Shown here piece after piece: positions 17,761 to 27,457 of a DNA stretch of 56,000 nt. Numbering within the stretch: position 1 is the stretch's first letter; each line of letters starts with the position of its first letter. This stretch comes from Rheinheimera mesophila. GTDB lineage: Bacteria > Pseudomonadota > Gammaproteobacteria > Enterobacterales > Alteromonadaceae. The translations under genes and the position numbers were made by a program. Under the pieces are notes generated by a model that did no database searches, was not told the origin of the DNA, and saw only the letters and a list, made by a program, of their open reading frames with translations. Location of the stretch: NCBI RefSeq assembly GCF_000986865.1, contig NZ_LAVS01000018.1, positions 1 through 56,000 on the forward strand, given 5' to 3'.

Positions 17761-18480
17761 ATGCTCGAAATTTGTATTTATTTTTGCAGTAAGAAAATAC
17801 AGCAATTAGTGGAGTCTTTGCTCCTATTGGAGACTAACAAACCATTGTTTTTAGGTGAACATGAAAAAAGGCATAAAAATGATGTAAAGCTAAATACCTC
17901 GAGCGATGTGGCTTCTTACTTAACGGAGAATTCTGCAGGTTTCTTTATGCACAGTGACCTGTGCCTTTTTAATATTACGCTGAATGCAGATGATTATTCC
18001 ACCTTGCATGTTTATCCAAAACAAAGCGTAGATGCTCTCTGGGCGCTAAATGTTTTACGAGCCGTGAAAAGTGCTCAACCACAGTTTGGTTATGTGTCTA
18101 CGCCAGAAGAGTTTAAGAGTAGAAACATGATTTCTGTGGAGATAAATGAACAAGTAGTTGAATCGTGGGTTGGAAGGGATCTTAAAAAATACCTCCCTGG
18201 GCTTTACAGTTATACTTTAATTTCGTTTCGGCAAATGAAAGAGAAAAATATAAGGCCCGAAATTTTAATTGAAAGTGCAATAAGAACTGAGGCTTACGAT
18301 GATGAATTTATCATCCTTGATTTCTTTGGAGGTGTTGAGCAATGGCATTTATATAAAAATAAGATAGACGCCCTATGTGATACAACTGAAGGCATTTTTT
18401 CAACAGTAGGCATAGCGGATGCCGCAAAAGAGGCAAAGAACTTTTTAGAGCTATCTGCGCTGCTTAAAAAGTGGAGGTGA
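17761..18480 (+). CDS. DUF5953/Imm52-like protein of the greB island
   Basis: 239 residues, cytoplasmic by appearance. The central block VESWVGRDLKKYLPGLYSYT (about 139-158) and the end IDALCDTTEGIFST...AKNFLELSALLKKWR resemble, from memory, the DUF5953 family known mainly from myxobacteria and the related Imm52-type immunity proteins. No catalytic motif is visible. If the likeness holds, this would be an orphan immunity protein without an adjacent toxin. The gene is AT-rich. No strong ribosome binding site precedes ATG 17761. Family placement is tentative. Confidence 0.55.
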   Translation: MLEICIYFCSKKIQQLVESLLLLETNKPLFLGEHEKRHKNDVKLNTSSDVASYLTENSAGFFMHSDLCLFNITLNADDYSTLHVYPKQSVDALWALNVLRAVKSAQPQFGYVSTPEEFKSRNMISVEINEQVVESWVGRDLKKYLPGLYSYTLISFRQMKEKNIRPEILIESAIRTEAYDDEFIILDFFGGVEQWHLYKNKIDALCDTTEGIFSTVGIADAAKEAKNFLELSALLKKWR

Positions 18481-18859
18481 TAACCCTATTCAAAATTCAG
18501 TGCTTACATATCTGTTGCCGAAGCTACCTCCCACTGTACCTTTCGTCGTGGTATTAGAGCCTTTTCCCGCTACTCTATCCCCTAAGTTTATTTCGTGTTG
18601 CAAGGCTTCATAACCATTTCACGGCGAAGTGGAAAGAGAAGACCATGAACTTCACCAGATAACTCAGAGGCTTAAAAAAATCCTATTTTTCTTTGCAACA
18701 AAATAAAAAGTAAAAACCAATTTAAATCAATCGTTTATGCTTGAATCAAAAAATAATTCAAAATATTTATTCACTGTCATTTAGATGTAACAAAAATATG
18801 TTATGCGATTTTGCTTTGGCCAACTATAGTGAAAATGTGCTTAACAGAGGAGGCCAACA
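18481..18859. other. 379-base non-coding region at the right edge of the island
   Basis: It contains the right copy of the flanking duplication (18596-18637). On the minus strand, 18490-18615 reads as 41 codons beginning with a greB-like GYEALQ and ending NRYVSTEF-stop. From 18660 on the DNA is strongly AT-rich with A- and T-tracts, probably the upstream promoter region of the lipoprotein gene; TATAGT at 18825-18830 is a possible -10 element. No complete gene is visible. Confidence 0.6.
18596..18637. repeat. Right fused copy of the island-flanking duplication
   Basis: The first 20 bases equal 16484-16503 inside greB and the last 28 match 16586-16613 with two differences; the two halves share the hexamer ATAACC at 18610-18615. 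It thus looks like the greB start region with the 88 bases between the two ATAACC copies removed. It marks the right boundary of the accessory island. Confidence 0.75.
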
Positions 18860-19072
18860 ATGAAAGCAAAATTAACAGGTCTGACAGTCCTTGCTATGGC
18901 TTTGGTGATGACAGGGTGCAGCTCTGCACCAGAATATACTTATGTGATTGATCAGAAGACCTTAGAAAAACAGGAAAACTCCACACGGCTGAGTGCTCAC
19001 ACTGGTCATGTAGTTTGGATGAATCCACCGCTGCGCAAAGTAGAGAAGATACAACCTGAACAGCCTGAATAA
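18860..19072 (+). CDS. Small lipoprotein
   Basis: 70 residues with a type II signal peptide: MKAKLTGLTVLAMALVMTGC, lipobox VMTG-C, giving a mature protein of 51 residues. Residue +2 after Cys is Ser, which in enterobacterial rules favours the outer membrane. The mature part is polar with a Pro-rich end and no recognised domain. A strong AGAGGAGG ribosome binding site precedes the ATG. It lies just upstream of ompR but a terminator separates them. Confidence 0.75.
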   Translation: MKAKLTGLTVLAMALVMTGCSSAPEYTYVIDQKTLEKQENSTRLSAHTGHVVWMNPPLRKVEKIQPEQPE

Positions 19073-19098
19073 AAAACTGACAAACTTTGTAACAACTG

Positions 19099-19132
19099 AA
19101 CCCGGCGCATGCCCTCCATGCTTCGGGTTTTT
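19099..19132 (+). terminator. Intrinsic terminator after the small lipoprotein gene
   Basis: AACCCG ... CGGGTT outer stem, inner GCATG/CATGC stem, then TTTT. Lies 26 bases after the lipoprotein stop and 35 bases before the ompR start. Confidence 0.7.
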
Positions 19133-19167
19133 CGTTTATAGTGGGCATCATTTGCGGAGGGATTTGT

Positions 19168-19893
19168 ATGCTCGGACAAGAAACAACAAAAATTTTAGTC
19201 GTTGATGACGATATGAGATTACGTTCTTTATTAGAACGTTATCTGGTGGAACAAGGTTATATTGTCCGCACCTCCGCCAACTTCGAGCAAATGCAGCGTT
19301 TAATGGAGCGTGAAAATTTTCATCTGGTGGTGCTGGATCTGATGCTGCCGGGCGAAGATGGTTTATCCATTTGCCGTAAGCTGCGCCAGCAGGAAAATGA
19401 AATTCCTATTATTATGCTGACTGCTAAAGGTGATGAAGTGGACCGTATTATTGGTCTGGAAATGGGTGCTGACGATTATCTGCCCAAACCTTTTAATCCA
19501 CGCGAACTATTGGCCCGCATCCGCGCTGTATTGCGCCGTAAATCCAAAGAGTTACCCGGTGCGCCTGCCGTGGAAGAAAGCCAGGTGAAATTTGGTCCTT
19601 TTGTGTTTAACCTCGCCACCCGTGAAATGCGCAAAGGCGACGAACTAATGCCTTTAACCAGCGGCGAATTTGCCGTACTGAAGGTGCTGGTCACCCATGC
19701 CCGTGAACCTTTGTCGCGCGACAAGCTGATGAATATGGCGCGTGGTCGTGATTACTCCGCTATGGAGCGCAGCATTGACGTTCAGGTGTCCCGCCTGCGC
19801 CGTATGCTGGAAGACGACCCGACTAACCCCCGTTATATTCAAACCGTCTGGGGTTTGGGTTATGTCTTTGTACCTGATGGTGCCGTCAGCTAA
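19168..19893 (+). CDS. ompR: Two-component response regulator OmpR
   Basis: 241 residues. Receiver domain with acidic pocket VVDDD (11-15), phosphorylated Asp57 in LDLMLPGEDG, and the PKPF Lys; C-terminal winged-helix domain ending VWGLGYVFVPDG. It controls envelope genes such as porins in response to EnvZ. Start chosen at 19168 with GGAGGG ahead; a GTG nine codons earlier extends the frame but lacks support and would lie over the probable promoter. The envZ start follows with no gap. Confidence 0.95.
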   Translation: MLGQETTKILVVDDDMRLRSLLERYLVEQGYIVRTSANFEQMQRLMERENFHLVVLDLMLPGEDGLSICRKLRQQENEIPIIMLTAKGDEVDRIIGLEMGADDYLPKPFNPRELLARIRAVLRRKSKELPGAPAVEESQVKFGPFVFNLATREMRKGDELMPLTSGEFAVLKVLVTHAREPLSRDKLMNMARGRDYSAMERSIDVQVSRLRRMLEDDPTNPRYIQTVWGLGYVFVPDGAVS

Positions 19894-21210
19894 ATGCGAT
19901 TGTTTCCGCGCAGCGCTTTTGGTCAGACGGTGTTTCTGATTGGTATTTTATTGCTGATCAATCAGTTGGTGTCGTATTTATCTGTGGTTTATTACGTGAT
20001 TAAACCCAGCTATCAGCAAATTAACCATCTGATTGCCAAACAAATTAAAGTGGTTTTTATCGATGTAGAGCATAACGACGTGCTGTTGTCTGAAGAGCTG
20101 ACAAAAAGATTCCAGCAGGCAACGGGTATTGAAGTCTACACCGATGCCACAGCGCCTTTGAATGGCTTAAATGACGCCAGCTACTACCCGTATTTCTCCG
20201 ACGAGATGTCCATCGAGCTTGGTGGACCTGCCGAGGTACGGATAGCACAAAATAATAGTTATGCCTTTTGGGTGAAGCCACCTCAAGCGCCGCAGTATTG
20301 GGTCAAAGTGCCATTAACCGGGCTGGATGAAACCGATTTTTCGCCGCTGAAAATTTATGTTTTTGTCATAGGTTTTTTAAGTGTGGCCGGAGGCTGGTTA
20401 TTTGCACGGCAATTGAACAGGCCTCTGCAAGGCCTGCAACAAGCGGCACTTAAAGTAGGGCGGGGGGAAATGCCGGATCCCCTGCCAGAGCATGGTTCCA
20501 CCGAAATAGTCGCAGTAACTCAGGCTTTTAACCGTATGGCCAAGGGCATCAGCCAGCTTGAAAAAGACCGGGCCTTGTTAATGGCTGGTGTGTCGCATGA
20601 TTTACGAACCCCTTTAACCCGCATCCGTCTGGCCAGCGAGATGGTCAGTGAACAGGATAGTTGGATTAAAGAAGGCATCGTCAGCGACATTGAAGATATG
20701 AATGCCATTATCGATCAGTTTATTGATTATATTCGCCATCATAAAGAAGAAGCTTTGGATGAAGAGGATTTAAACCTGCTGGTGCAGGAGCAAATCAGTG
20801 CCGACCGCTTACAAAAACGTGAAATAAAGGCCACGTTGTACGATCATCTTCCGCTGGTACCGCTGCGACGTATCGCCATCAAGAGGGTTCTGAATAATCT
20901 GATTGAAAATGCATTGAAGTATTCAGATGGTGCTATTGAGGTTAGTACCGGACTGGAACGGGCCAGTCGTAAAGTCTATGTGCAGGTGCGGGATCATGGC
21001 CCCGGTATTCCTGAGCATGAAATGCAACGCATGTTTGAGCCTTTTGCCCAGGGGGATACAGCCCGTGGCAGTGGCGGTTCGGGTTTAGGTCTGGCTATTA
21101 TCAAAAAGATTGTCGATATGCACCATGGCCAAATCACTATGCATAACCATGCCTATGGCGGATTAGTGGTGACAGTGTATTTTCCGTTAAGCCAAACTAA
21201 GACGGCATAA
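19894..21210 (+). CDS. envZ: Osmosensor histidine kinase EnvZ
   Basis: 438 residues. First membrane helix about 12-35, periplasmic domain about 36-152, second helix about 154-170, HAMP domain, then the DHp motif [12 protein letters not shown] with phosphorylated His235. The ATPase domain shows the N box ([10 protein letters not shown]), G1 box (DHGPGIP) and G2 region (GSGLGLAI). It phosphorylates and dephosphorylates OmpR. The ompR-envZ order next to pckA is as in E. coli. Confidence 0.94.
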   Translation: MRLFPRSAFGQTVFLIGILLLINQLVSYLSVVYYVIKPSYQQINHLIAKQIKVVFIDVEHNDVLLSEELTKRFQQATGIEVYTDATAPLNGLNDASYYPYFSDEMSIELGGPAEVRIAQNNSYAFWVKPPQAPQYWVKVPLTGLDETDFSPLKIYVFVIGFLSVAGGWLFARQLNRPLQGLQQAALKVGRGEMPDPLPEHGSTEIVAVTQAFNRMAKGISQLEKDRALLMAGVSHDLRTPLTRIRLASEMVSEQDSWIKEGIVSDIEDMNAIIDQFIDYIRHHKEEALDEEDLNLLVQEQISADRLQKREIKATLYDHLPLVPLRRIAIKRVLNNLIENALKYSDGAIEVSTGLERASRKVYVQVRDHGPGIPEHEMQRMFEPFAQGDTARGSGGSGLGLAIIKKIVDMHHGQITMHNHAYGGLVVTVYFPLSQTKTA

Positions 21211-21235
21211 AAAAGGCTCCATTGGAGCCTTTTTT
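21209..21235. terminator. Bidirectional intrinsic terminator
   Basis: AAAAAAGGCTCCA / TGGAGCCTTTTTT hairpin between convergent envZ and pckA, with A and T runs on both sides. Confidence 0.85.
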
Positions 21236-21253
21236 ATTAAACAAATCCAAGCA

Positions 21254-22795
21254 TTAAGCTACTTTTGGACCTGCGTTGCGGATGGCATCAGATACATCGT
21301 ATTTCTTAAAGTTGTTGGCAAATTCCGCCGCCAGCTTAGCTGCATACTGATCATAAGCTGCTTTGTCTGCCCAGGTATCTCTTGGGTTTAACAAGGTGCT
21401 GTCGACGCCTGTTACTTTCAACGGCACATTCAGATTTAACTGAGGTAAATGCACAGTTTCAGCAGTGGCTAATTCACCGGAGACGATGGCGTCGATAATG
21501 CCGCGGGTGGTCGGGATATCAAAACGTTTACCCACGCCATGCGGACCACCAGTCCAGCCGGTGTTGACTAAATACACTTTGCTGCCAAATTCACGTACAC
21601 GTTTGATCAAAAGCTCAGCGTAGACACCGGCCGGGCGTGGGAAAAACGGCGCACCGAAACAGGTGGAGAAGGTTGATTCAATAGCCGAAGTTGAACCTAT
21701 CTCCGTAGAACCTACTTTGGCGGTGTAACCACTTAAGAAGTGGTAAGCAGCGGCTTCTTCGGACAGGATAGAAACCGGTGGTAATACACCGCTAACATCA
21801 CAGGTCAGGAACACCACAGCTTTCGGTTCACCAGCACGGTTTTCCAGCACACGTTTCTCGACGTGCGCTAAAGGATATGCAGCGCGGCTGTTTTGAGTCA
21901 GGCTGGCGTCTTTATAATCCGGCGTGCGGTTGGCGTCTAACACCACGTTTTCCAGAATAGTACCAAAGCGGATTGCATCCCAAATCACAGGTTCGTTTTT
22001 CTTCGACAGGTCGATACATTTGGCGTAGCAACCGCCTTCGATATTGAATACTGAGCCTGGAGCCCAACCATGTTCGTCATCACCAATCAGGAAACGTTTC
22101 GGGTCGGCAGATAAAGTGGTTTTGCCCGTGCCTGACAAACCAAAGAATAAGGTGGTGTCGCCTGCTTCACCTACGTTGGCCGAACAGTGCATTGGTAATA
22201 CACCTTTGGCTGGCAACAGGAAGTTTTGTACTGAGAACATGGCTTTTTTCATTTCGCCGGCATAACGCATGCCCGCTAATAACACTTTGCGCTCGGCAAA
22301 GTTGATCATCACTGTACCGTCACTGTTGGTGCCATCACGCTCCGGGTTACATTCAAAAGAAGGCACGTTCAGAATTTGCCAGGTCTCTTTGCCTGATTTG
22401 TTCCATTGTGACGGAGTAATGAACATGTTTTTGGCAAAAATATGCTGCCATGCGGTTTCTGTGGTCACTGTCATCGGAATGTAGTGTTCCGGGTCCGCAC
22501 CTACTTCGAGGTGAGAAACAAAATGTTCTTTGGTCGCGATAAAGTCGCTGACACGAGCCCAAAGTGCAGAAAATTTCACCGGATCAAAAGGACGGTTGAC
22601 GTTGCCCCATTGAATATCCTGTTCTGTACTGGCTTCTTTGACGATAAAACGATCGGTAGGTGAGCGACCAGTTCTATGACCGGTTTTAACCACCAAAGCG
22701 CCGTTGTCCGCTAATACACCTTCATTACGACGAATAGCGTGTTCAACTAAATCAGCCACTGTTAAGTCGACGTGGCGAGTGATTGTAGAGGTCAT
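21254..22795 (-). CDS. pckA: Phosphoenolpyruvate carboxykinase (ATP)
   Basis: 513 residues. The ATP-binding loop [13 protein letters not shown] and the following LIGDDEHGW metal site are plain, as are the [10 protein letters not shown] substrate-binding Arg region near the N-terminus and the [14 protein letters not shown] motif. The enzyme converts oxaloacetate and ATP to phosphoenolpyruvate and CO2, the first step of gluconeogenesis from TCA intermediates. AAGGAG lies about nine bases before the ATG. Upstream, 213 bases separate it from hslO and should hold its promoter. Confidence 0.97.
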   Translation of the reverse strand: MTSTITRHVDLTVADLVEHAIRRNEGVLADNGALVVKTGHRTGRSPTDRFIVKEASTEQDIQWGNVNRPFDPVKFSALWARVSDFIATKEHFVSHLEVGADPEHYIPMTVTTETAWQHIFAKNMFITPSQWNKSGKETWQILNVPSFECNPERDGTNSDGTVMINFAERKVLLAGMRYAGEMKKAMFSVQNFLLPAKGVLPMHCSANVGEAGDTTLFFGLSGTGKTTLSADPKRFLIGDDEHGWAPGSVFNIEGGCYAKCIDLSKKNEPVIWDAIRFGTILENVVLDANRTPDYKDASLTQNSRAAYPLAHVEKRVLENRAGEPKAVVFLTCDVSGVLPPVSILSEEAAAYHFLSGYTAKVGSTEIGSTSAIESTFSTCFGAPFFPRPAGVYAELLIKRVREFGSKVYLVNTGWTGGPHGVGKRFDIPTTRGIIDAIVSGELATAETVHLPQLNLNVPLKVTGVDSTLLNPRDTWADKAAYDQYAAKLAAEFANNFKKYDVSDAIRNAGPKVA

Positions 22796-23008
22796 TGTAG
22801 GGTGACTCCTTGAGGTACGTAGGTCGGTAAATTTATGGTTTTTAATAGGGTTCGGGCCGATTGTACTTCATTTGGATGGCCAAAACACCCTGCAAGAGCG
22901 GGTTTTGTTGGAAATTTCACTAAAAAATGAAAGCTTACAAGATGGGTTACATCGTTGAGTTGGCTGTTGTGGAGCCAGGGCAAGCCTGACTCCGGTGGCC
23001 GCCGCAGG

Positions 23009-23857
23009 CTAGAACTTATTCAATAATAAAGACAATTCAGCGCTATCGAAGTGATAAGTGCTGTTGCAATAGTCGCAGCTAATGTCCAGTTTACCTTCGG
23101 CTATGTGTTCTTCGATCGCTGCTTTACCCAAACTGATAATAGCGGCCTCGCATTTCTCCCGCGAACAACCACAAACAAAACGGATTTGCTGCGGTGCAAA
23201 TAATTCCACCTCTTCATCATGATATAAACGATGCAGCATTTGTTCCGTGGGTAAATTCAGTAATTCGTCTGGGGTAATAGTGTCTGTTACGATCACCAGA
23301 TCATTGAAGTCCTGTTTGGCTTTTTCCGGATCCACAGGTAAAACCTGCAGTAACAAACCAGCGGCACGGCTGTTGTTTTCTGTCAGATCGGTAACCAAAT
23401 ATAACCGGGTGGGCAGTTGTTCTGACTGGGCAAAGTAAGCCTCCAGAGTGTCAGTCAGACTATCACCTGTCAGTGGGATAATACCTTGATAACGTTCGCC
23501 TTGTTTCGGCGTAATAGTCACCAGCATATAACCTTCACCAATCAGGTCACGAAAACCCGTAGCGCCAATTTCAGACTGCAGACGTGCTACACCACGAAAC
23601 TCTTGTTCGGCAGTGCCGTTCACTGCGGCAAAACGTACCGGACCGTCACCCTGCAGTTGAATCGCAATATCCCCATCCAGTTTTAACGTGGCGGTCAGCA
23701 AACTGGTTGCAACCACCAGTTCAGCCAGCAATTGTTTAACCGGGTAAGGGTAATCATGATTTTGCAGCATTTGCTGCAAGCTGTCTGAGCTATAAGCGAT
23801 TTCACCACGCACATCGCGTTGGTTAAATAAAAAACGTACTAACACATCTTGTTTCAT
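23009..23857 (-). CDS. hslO: Redox-regulated chaperone Hsp33
   Basis: 282 residues. The C-terminal redox switch is visible as CGCSREKC and CDYC, the four zinc-binding cysteines which form disulfides under oxidative stress and unfold to activate the holdase. The N-terminal substrate-binding domain contains QLQGDGPVRFAAVNG. Cytoplasmic. It follows hslR by 16 bases in an hslRO operon, as in E. coli. Confidence 0.96.
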   Translation of the reverse strand: MKQDVLVRFLFNQRDVRGEIAYSSDSLQQMLQNHDYPYPVKQLLAELVVATSLLTATLKLDGDIAIQLQGDGPVRFAAVNGTAEQEFRGVARLQSEIGATGFRDLIGEGYMLVTITPKQGERYQGIIPLTGDSLTDTLEAYFAQSEQLPTRLYLVTDLTENNSRAAGLLLQVLPVDPEKAKQDFNDLVIVTDTITPDELLNLPTEQMLHRLYHDEEVELFAPQQIRFVCGCSREKCEAAIISLGKAAIEEHIAEGKLDISCDYCNSTYHFDSAELSLLLNKF

Positions 23858-23873
23858 AACAGTACCTTAAAAC

Positions 23874-24284
23874 CTAGGATTGCTGAGCTTTAATTAGCAG
23901 CAATTGACGCCGCATTTTTTTATCCGGTTTGGTTTCCGGATGTGGAGCAAACAGCACATTCATTTTGCGTAATTCAGCTCGCTCTTGCCTTAGCCTGACG
24001 CTCTCTTCTGTCTCCTGATACAGAGCCTGAGCCAGAGGTGCAGACAGTCTTTTGTCCGATAAGCCAAGCACAAGCACAGTGCGCTCATCTGTGCCTTGCG
24101 TCAGTTTCACCGTTGCTCCAACCTCAACTGTTTTGCTGGCTTTACAGCGCTGACCATTATAATGAACTTTTCCACCTTCGATCATGTCTTTTGCCAACGC
24201 TCTGGTTTTGTAAAAGCGACATGCCCACAGCCATTTATCTAAACGTAATATATCTGTGGTAGGCTGGTTTACCGATTTATCCAT
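23874..24284 (-). CDS. hslR: Heat shock protein 15 (S4-domain, ribosome rescue)
   Basis: 136 residues. S4 RNA-binding domain (RLDKWLWACRFYKTRALAKD, then GGKVHYNGQRCK) with a basic C-terminal tail. Hsp15 binds free 50S subunits carrying stalled nascent chains. The ATG at 24284 has GGAGA at normal spacing; the longer frame begins with TTG and was not used. Operon with hslO. Confidence 0.93.
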   Translation of the reverse strand: MDKSVNQPTTDILRLDKWLWACRFYKTRALAKDMIEGGKVHYNGQRCKASKTVEVGATVKLTQGTDERTVLVLGLSDKRLSAPLAQALYQETEESVRLRQERAELRKMNVLFAPHPETKPDKKMRRQLLLIKAQQS

Positions 24285-24428
24285 GCCTGTTCTCCGCTGC
24301 AAGTGAATCTGAAGTATAGTCCCGGACTCTGTTCAAAGTCAGAGCTATCGGAATTGTGATATGTAGGCTTGTTGAGGACAAAACAACTGGGTAAGATGCA
24401 ATGAGTTTTGTAAAAGAATTATTAAAGA

Positions 24429-25337
24429 ATGAATTGGCTTGCTTCCACCCGACCTGCAGTTGAATGGCTTACCCGTCTGCCACAACAGCGCCTGAATCTC
24501 TGGTTGTCCGGAGCTTTAGTTTTGCTGTTTTGTTGGTTGTTGGCGAAATTAAGTTGGCAACTGTTGCCTGCGCCGCAGGCAGAACCTATTAGTGCCACAG
24601 TGACAAGCTCAGCGCCGGGCGCGCCGGATCTGAATACCTTGCTGGCGGCCAGTTTGTTTGGTAAAGCTGCAGAACAAGCCGAAGCTGCGCCTGTTGCTGT
24701 GCCTTCTTCCGCGCCTAAAACCACGTTGAATGTCAAGCTGACCGGTGTGGTTTCGGTAGCGGGTAAACCAGAACAAGGCTCAGCGGTGATAGAAAGTCAG
24801 GGAACAGAACAGACTTATGGCGTGGACGATAAAATTGAAGGCACCAGCGCGACCTTAAGTCAGGTATTTGAAGACAGGGTCTTGCTCAGAGTGTCATCCC
24901 GTTTTGAGACCCTGATGCTCGATGGCATCGAGTATCAGCAAATGGCTGCGCAAAATGGTGGTTTGCAGGAAGTATCTTATCAGCCGCAACCAGAGCCTAT
25001 GATGGAAGGACCACAACCAGCGCCCGAAGAGCTGGCGGATGTACGCAAAGAAATGATGTCAGAGCCGATGAAGTTTTTTGACTATGTTCGCGCCTCACCG
25101 CAATACCGCAATGGTCAGCTTTATGGCTATCGGGTAATGCCGGGTAAAGACCCTGAATTATTTGAACGTATGGGCCTCAAAGCCAACGACGTGGCAGTAG
25201 AAATTAATGGTACTGCGCTGAATGACATGCAACAGGCCATGATGGTCATGAATGAATTACGTGAAGCAACACAAGCTTCAATTAAAGTTGAACGTGACGG
25301 CCAGACCAGAGACATCGTCTTTAGTCTGTCACAATAA
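24429..25337 (+). CDS. gspC: Type II secretion system protein GspC
   Basis: 302 residues: cytoplasmic start, one membrane helix (about 24-42), an HR domain (about 105-170, LTGVVSVAGKPEQGSAVIES) and a C-terminal PDZ domain (about 205-300, YGYRVMPGKDPELFERMG). GspC links the inner-membrane platform to the secretin GspD and helps choose substrates. First gene of the operon; 144 bases separate it from the divergent hslR and probably carry the promoter. The ribosome binding site is weak (AAAG). Confidence 0.93.
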   Translation: MNWLASTRPAVEWLTRLPQQRLNLWLSGALVLLFCWLLAKLSWQLLPAPQAEPISATVTSSAPGAPDLNTLLAASLFGKAAEQAEAAPVAVPSSAPKTTLNVKLTGVVSVAGKPEQGSAVIESQGTEQTYGVDDKIEGTSATLSQVFEDRVLLRVSSRFETLMLDGIEYQQMAAQNGGLQEVSYQPQPEPMMEGPQPAPEELADVRKEMMSEPMKFFDYVRASPQYRNGQLYGYRVMPGKDPELFERMGLKANDVAVEINGTALNDMQQAMMVMNELREATQASIKVERDGQTRDIVFSLSQ

Positions 25338-25363
25338 TAATTAATTAAGATGGTTAAACTCTA

Positions 25364-27457
25364 ATGAAGTCAGTGACATCTTCTCGTGTGCAAATTTCCC
25401 GTTGGTTTGGTTTAGGCGCTATGGCGCTGTTGAGTTTTTTTGCAACAGCCACTGAATATCAGCCAAACTTTAAAGGCACAGACATCAACGAATTTATCAA
25501 CATTGTTGGTAAGAATCTGAATAAAACTATTATTGTTGATCCTCAGGTGCGTGGCCGTATTAACGTGCGTAGCTATGAAATGCTGAACGAAAAACAGTAT
25601 TACCAGTTCTTTTTAAACGTGCTGGAAGTCTATGACTTTTCAGTGGTCGAAATGAAAAGTGGTGTGCTGAAAGTCGTGCGGCAAAAAGACGCAAAAACCT
25701 CCAATATTCCTGTGGTCAGCGACAATGCTGCGGCTCTGGGTGACGAAATGGTGACCCGTGTGGTCCAGGTGAAAAACGTTTCAGTACGTGAATTAGCGCC
25801 GTTGTTACGTCAGTTTGTTGATCAAAGTGGCGGCGGCAGCGTAGTCAACTACGACCCATCGAATGTGATCATGATGACGGGCCAGGCAGAGACGGTAAAC
25901 CGGCTGGTTGATATTATTTCCCGAGTCGATAAAGCCGGTGATCAGGATCTGGAAATTATTAAACTCAGTTACGCATCTTCGGCTGAAGTGGTGCGTATTC
26001 TGGAGAATATCTACAAAAATCAGGGTAAGTCTGAACAGCCTGACTTCTTAATTCCGAAGATTGTAGCGGATGAGCGCACCAACAGTGTGATTGTCAGCGG
26101 CGAGCGCCAAGCCCGGCAACGTGTGGTCGCTTTAGTGCAGCGTTTAGATGCTGAACTGGAAAACCAGGGTAATACCCGTGTTTATTACCTGAAGTACGCC
26201 AAAGCCGAAGATTTAGTGAAAGTATTACAGGGCGTCAGCGCCACTATAGCGGCCGAAACCCAGGGGGCCGCAGCCCAGGCGCAGGGCGCCCGAACTTCAG
26301 CCAAGGGCCGTGATGTCAGTATCGAAGCACATGCTGAAAGTAACTCTCTGGTGATCACCGCTCAGCCCGACGTTTTACGTTCGCTGGAAGATGTGATTCG
26401 TCAGGTGGATATTCGCCGGGCTCAGGTGTTGGTTGAAGCCATTATCGTCGAAGTAGCAGACAACTCAGGGGCCAACTTAGGGGTGCAGTGGATCAGTGCC
26501 CAGGGGGGCTTAACCCAGTTTAACAACGGTGTTGTGCCGATCAGCCAGATTGCGGCTGGTGCGGCGGCTGCACGTGAAGTCAAAGGCACTACGGTGGTTA
26601 ACGAGGAGACTGGTGTTACTACAGTGAATCCGGATCAGAATGGTGACTACACCCAGTTGGGCGAAGCTTTAGGTGGTGTGACCGGTATGATGCTGGGGGT
26701 GGTGAAAAATGACTGGGGTGCTATTTTACAGGCTGTCACCACGGACAGTAACTCAAATATCCTTGCCACACCTTCCTTGACCACCTTAGATAATCAGGAA
26801 TCGTCTTTTATTGTCGGTGAAGAAATTCCAATTAAAACCACGACAAGTCCAGGGACTGGCGGTACCAACCCCTTTACAACTTTGGATCGTCTGGAAGTGG
26901 GTATCAAATTAAAAGTGACACCGCAGATTAACGAAGGCAATGCGGTGAAGCTGACTATAGAGCAGGAAGTATCAGGCCGTAACGGCGATATTGAAGGCAA
27001 CCCTATAGTAGCGAAGAGGGAAATTAAAACCACTGTCCTGGCTGATAATGGCGCTACCGTGGTGCTGGGTGGTTTAATTGATGAAGATGTACAACAAAGT
27101 GAGTCCAAAGTGCCGCTGCTGGGAGATATTCCGGTGTTGGGTGCTTTATTCCGCTCCACTTCCTCCAGCAAACGTAAGCGTAACCTGATGATTTTCATCA
27201 AACCAACCATCATGCGTGATGACGGTTTGCTCAGTGAAGTCAGTCAGCGAAAATATAACTATGTCCGGGCGCAGCAACTGGCGCAGGGCGAAAAAGGTAT
27301 CAACCTGATGCCAGGTGCCGAAACACCGGCTATGCCTGAATTTGATGAAAGCTTAATTATTCCGCCCACTTTTGATGAATATTTGCAGAAAAAACAAGCC
27401 CAGGACAAAGCGGCGGCTGGATCTGCAGAACAACCTGCAGAGCAGGGGAATAACTAA
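25364..27457 (+). CDS. gspD: Type II secretion system secretin GspD
   Basis: 697 residues with a signal peptide ending near residue 29. N0 domain ([16 protein letters not shown]), repeated N1-N3 KH-like domains, then the secretin core with VEAIIVEV near 358-365, [12 protein letters not shown] and [11 protein letters not shown]. An acidic Gln/Ala-rich tail of about 40 residues follows the S domain region. It forms the outer-membrane pore. Its stop overlaps the gspE start (TAATG). Confidence 0.97.
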   Translation: MKSVTSSRVQISRWFGLGAMALLSFFATATEYQPNFKGTDINEFINIVGKNLNKTIIVDPQVRGRINVRSYEMLNEKQYYQFFLNVLEVYDFSVVEMKSGVLKVVRQKDAKTSNIPVVSDNAAALGDEMVTRVVQVKNVSVRELAPLLRQFVDQSGGGSVVNYDPSNVIMMTGQAETVNRLVDIISRVDKAGDQDLEIIKLSYASSAEVVRILENIYKNQGKSEQPDFLIPKIVADERTNSVIVSGERQARQRVVALVQRLDAELENQGNTRVYYLKYAKAEDLVKVLQGVSATIAAETQGAAAQAQGARTSAKGRDVSIEAHAESNSLVITAQPDVLRSLEDVIRQVDIRRAQVLVEAIIVEVADNSGANLGVQWISAQGGLTQFNNGVVPISQIAAGAAAAREVKGTTVVNEETGVTTVNPDQNGDYTQLGEALGGVTGMMLGVVKNDWGAILQAVTTDSNSNILATPSLTTLDNQESSFIVGEEIPIKTTTSPGTGGTNPFTTLDRLEVGIKLKVTPQINEGNAVKLTIEQEVSGRNGDIEGNPIVAKREIKTTVLADNGATVVLGGLIDEDVQQSESKVPLLGDIPVLGALFRSTSSSKRKRNLMIFIKPTIMRDDGLLSEVSQRKYNYVRAQQLAQGEKGINLMPGAETPAMPEFDESLIIPPTFDEYLQKKQAQDKAAAGSAEQPAEQGNN

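Noticed and set aside
16540-18640. Island as an integron cassette array or classical transposon
   Set aside because: No integrase or transposase gene, no attC-type core sites that I could identify, and the flanking copies are better explained as duplicated greB sequence.
26794-27213. 139-codon minus-strand frame opposite gspD
   Set aside because: Antisense to the conserved secretin core, with no recognisable domain.
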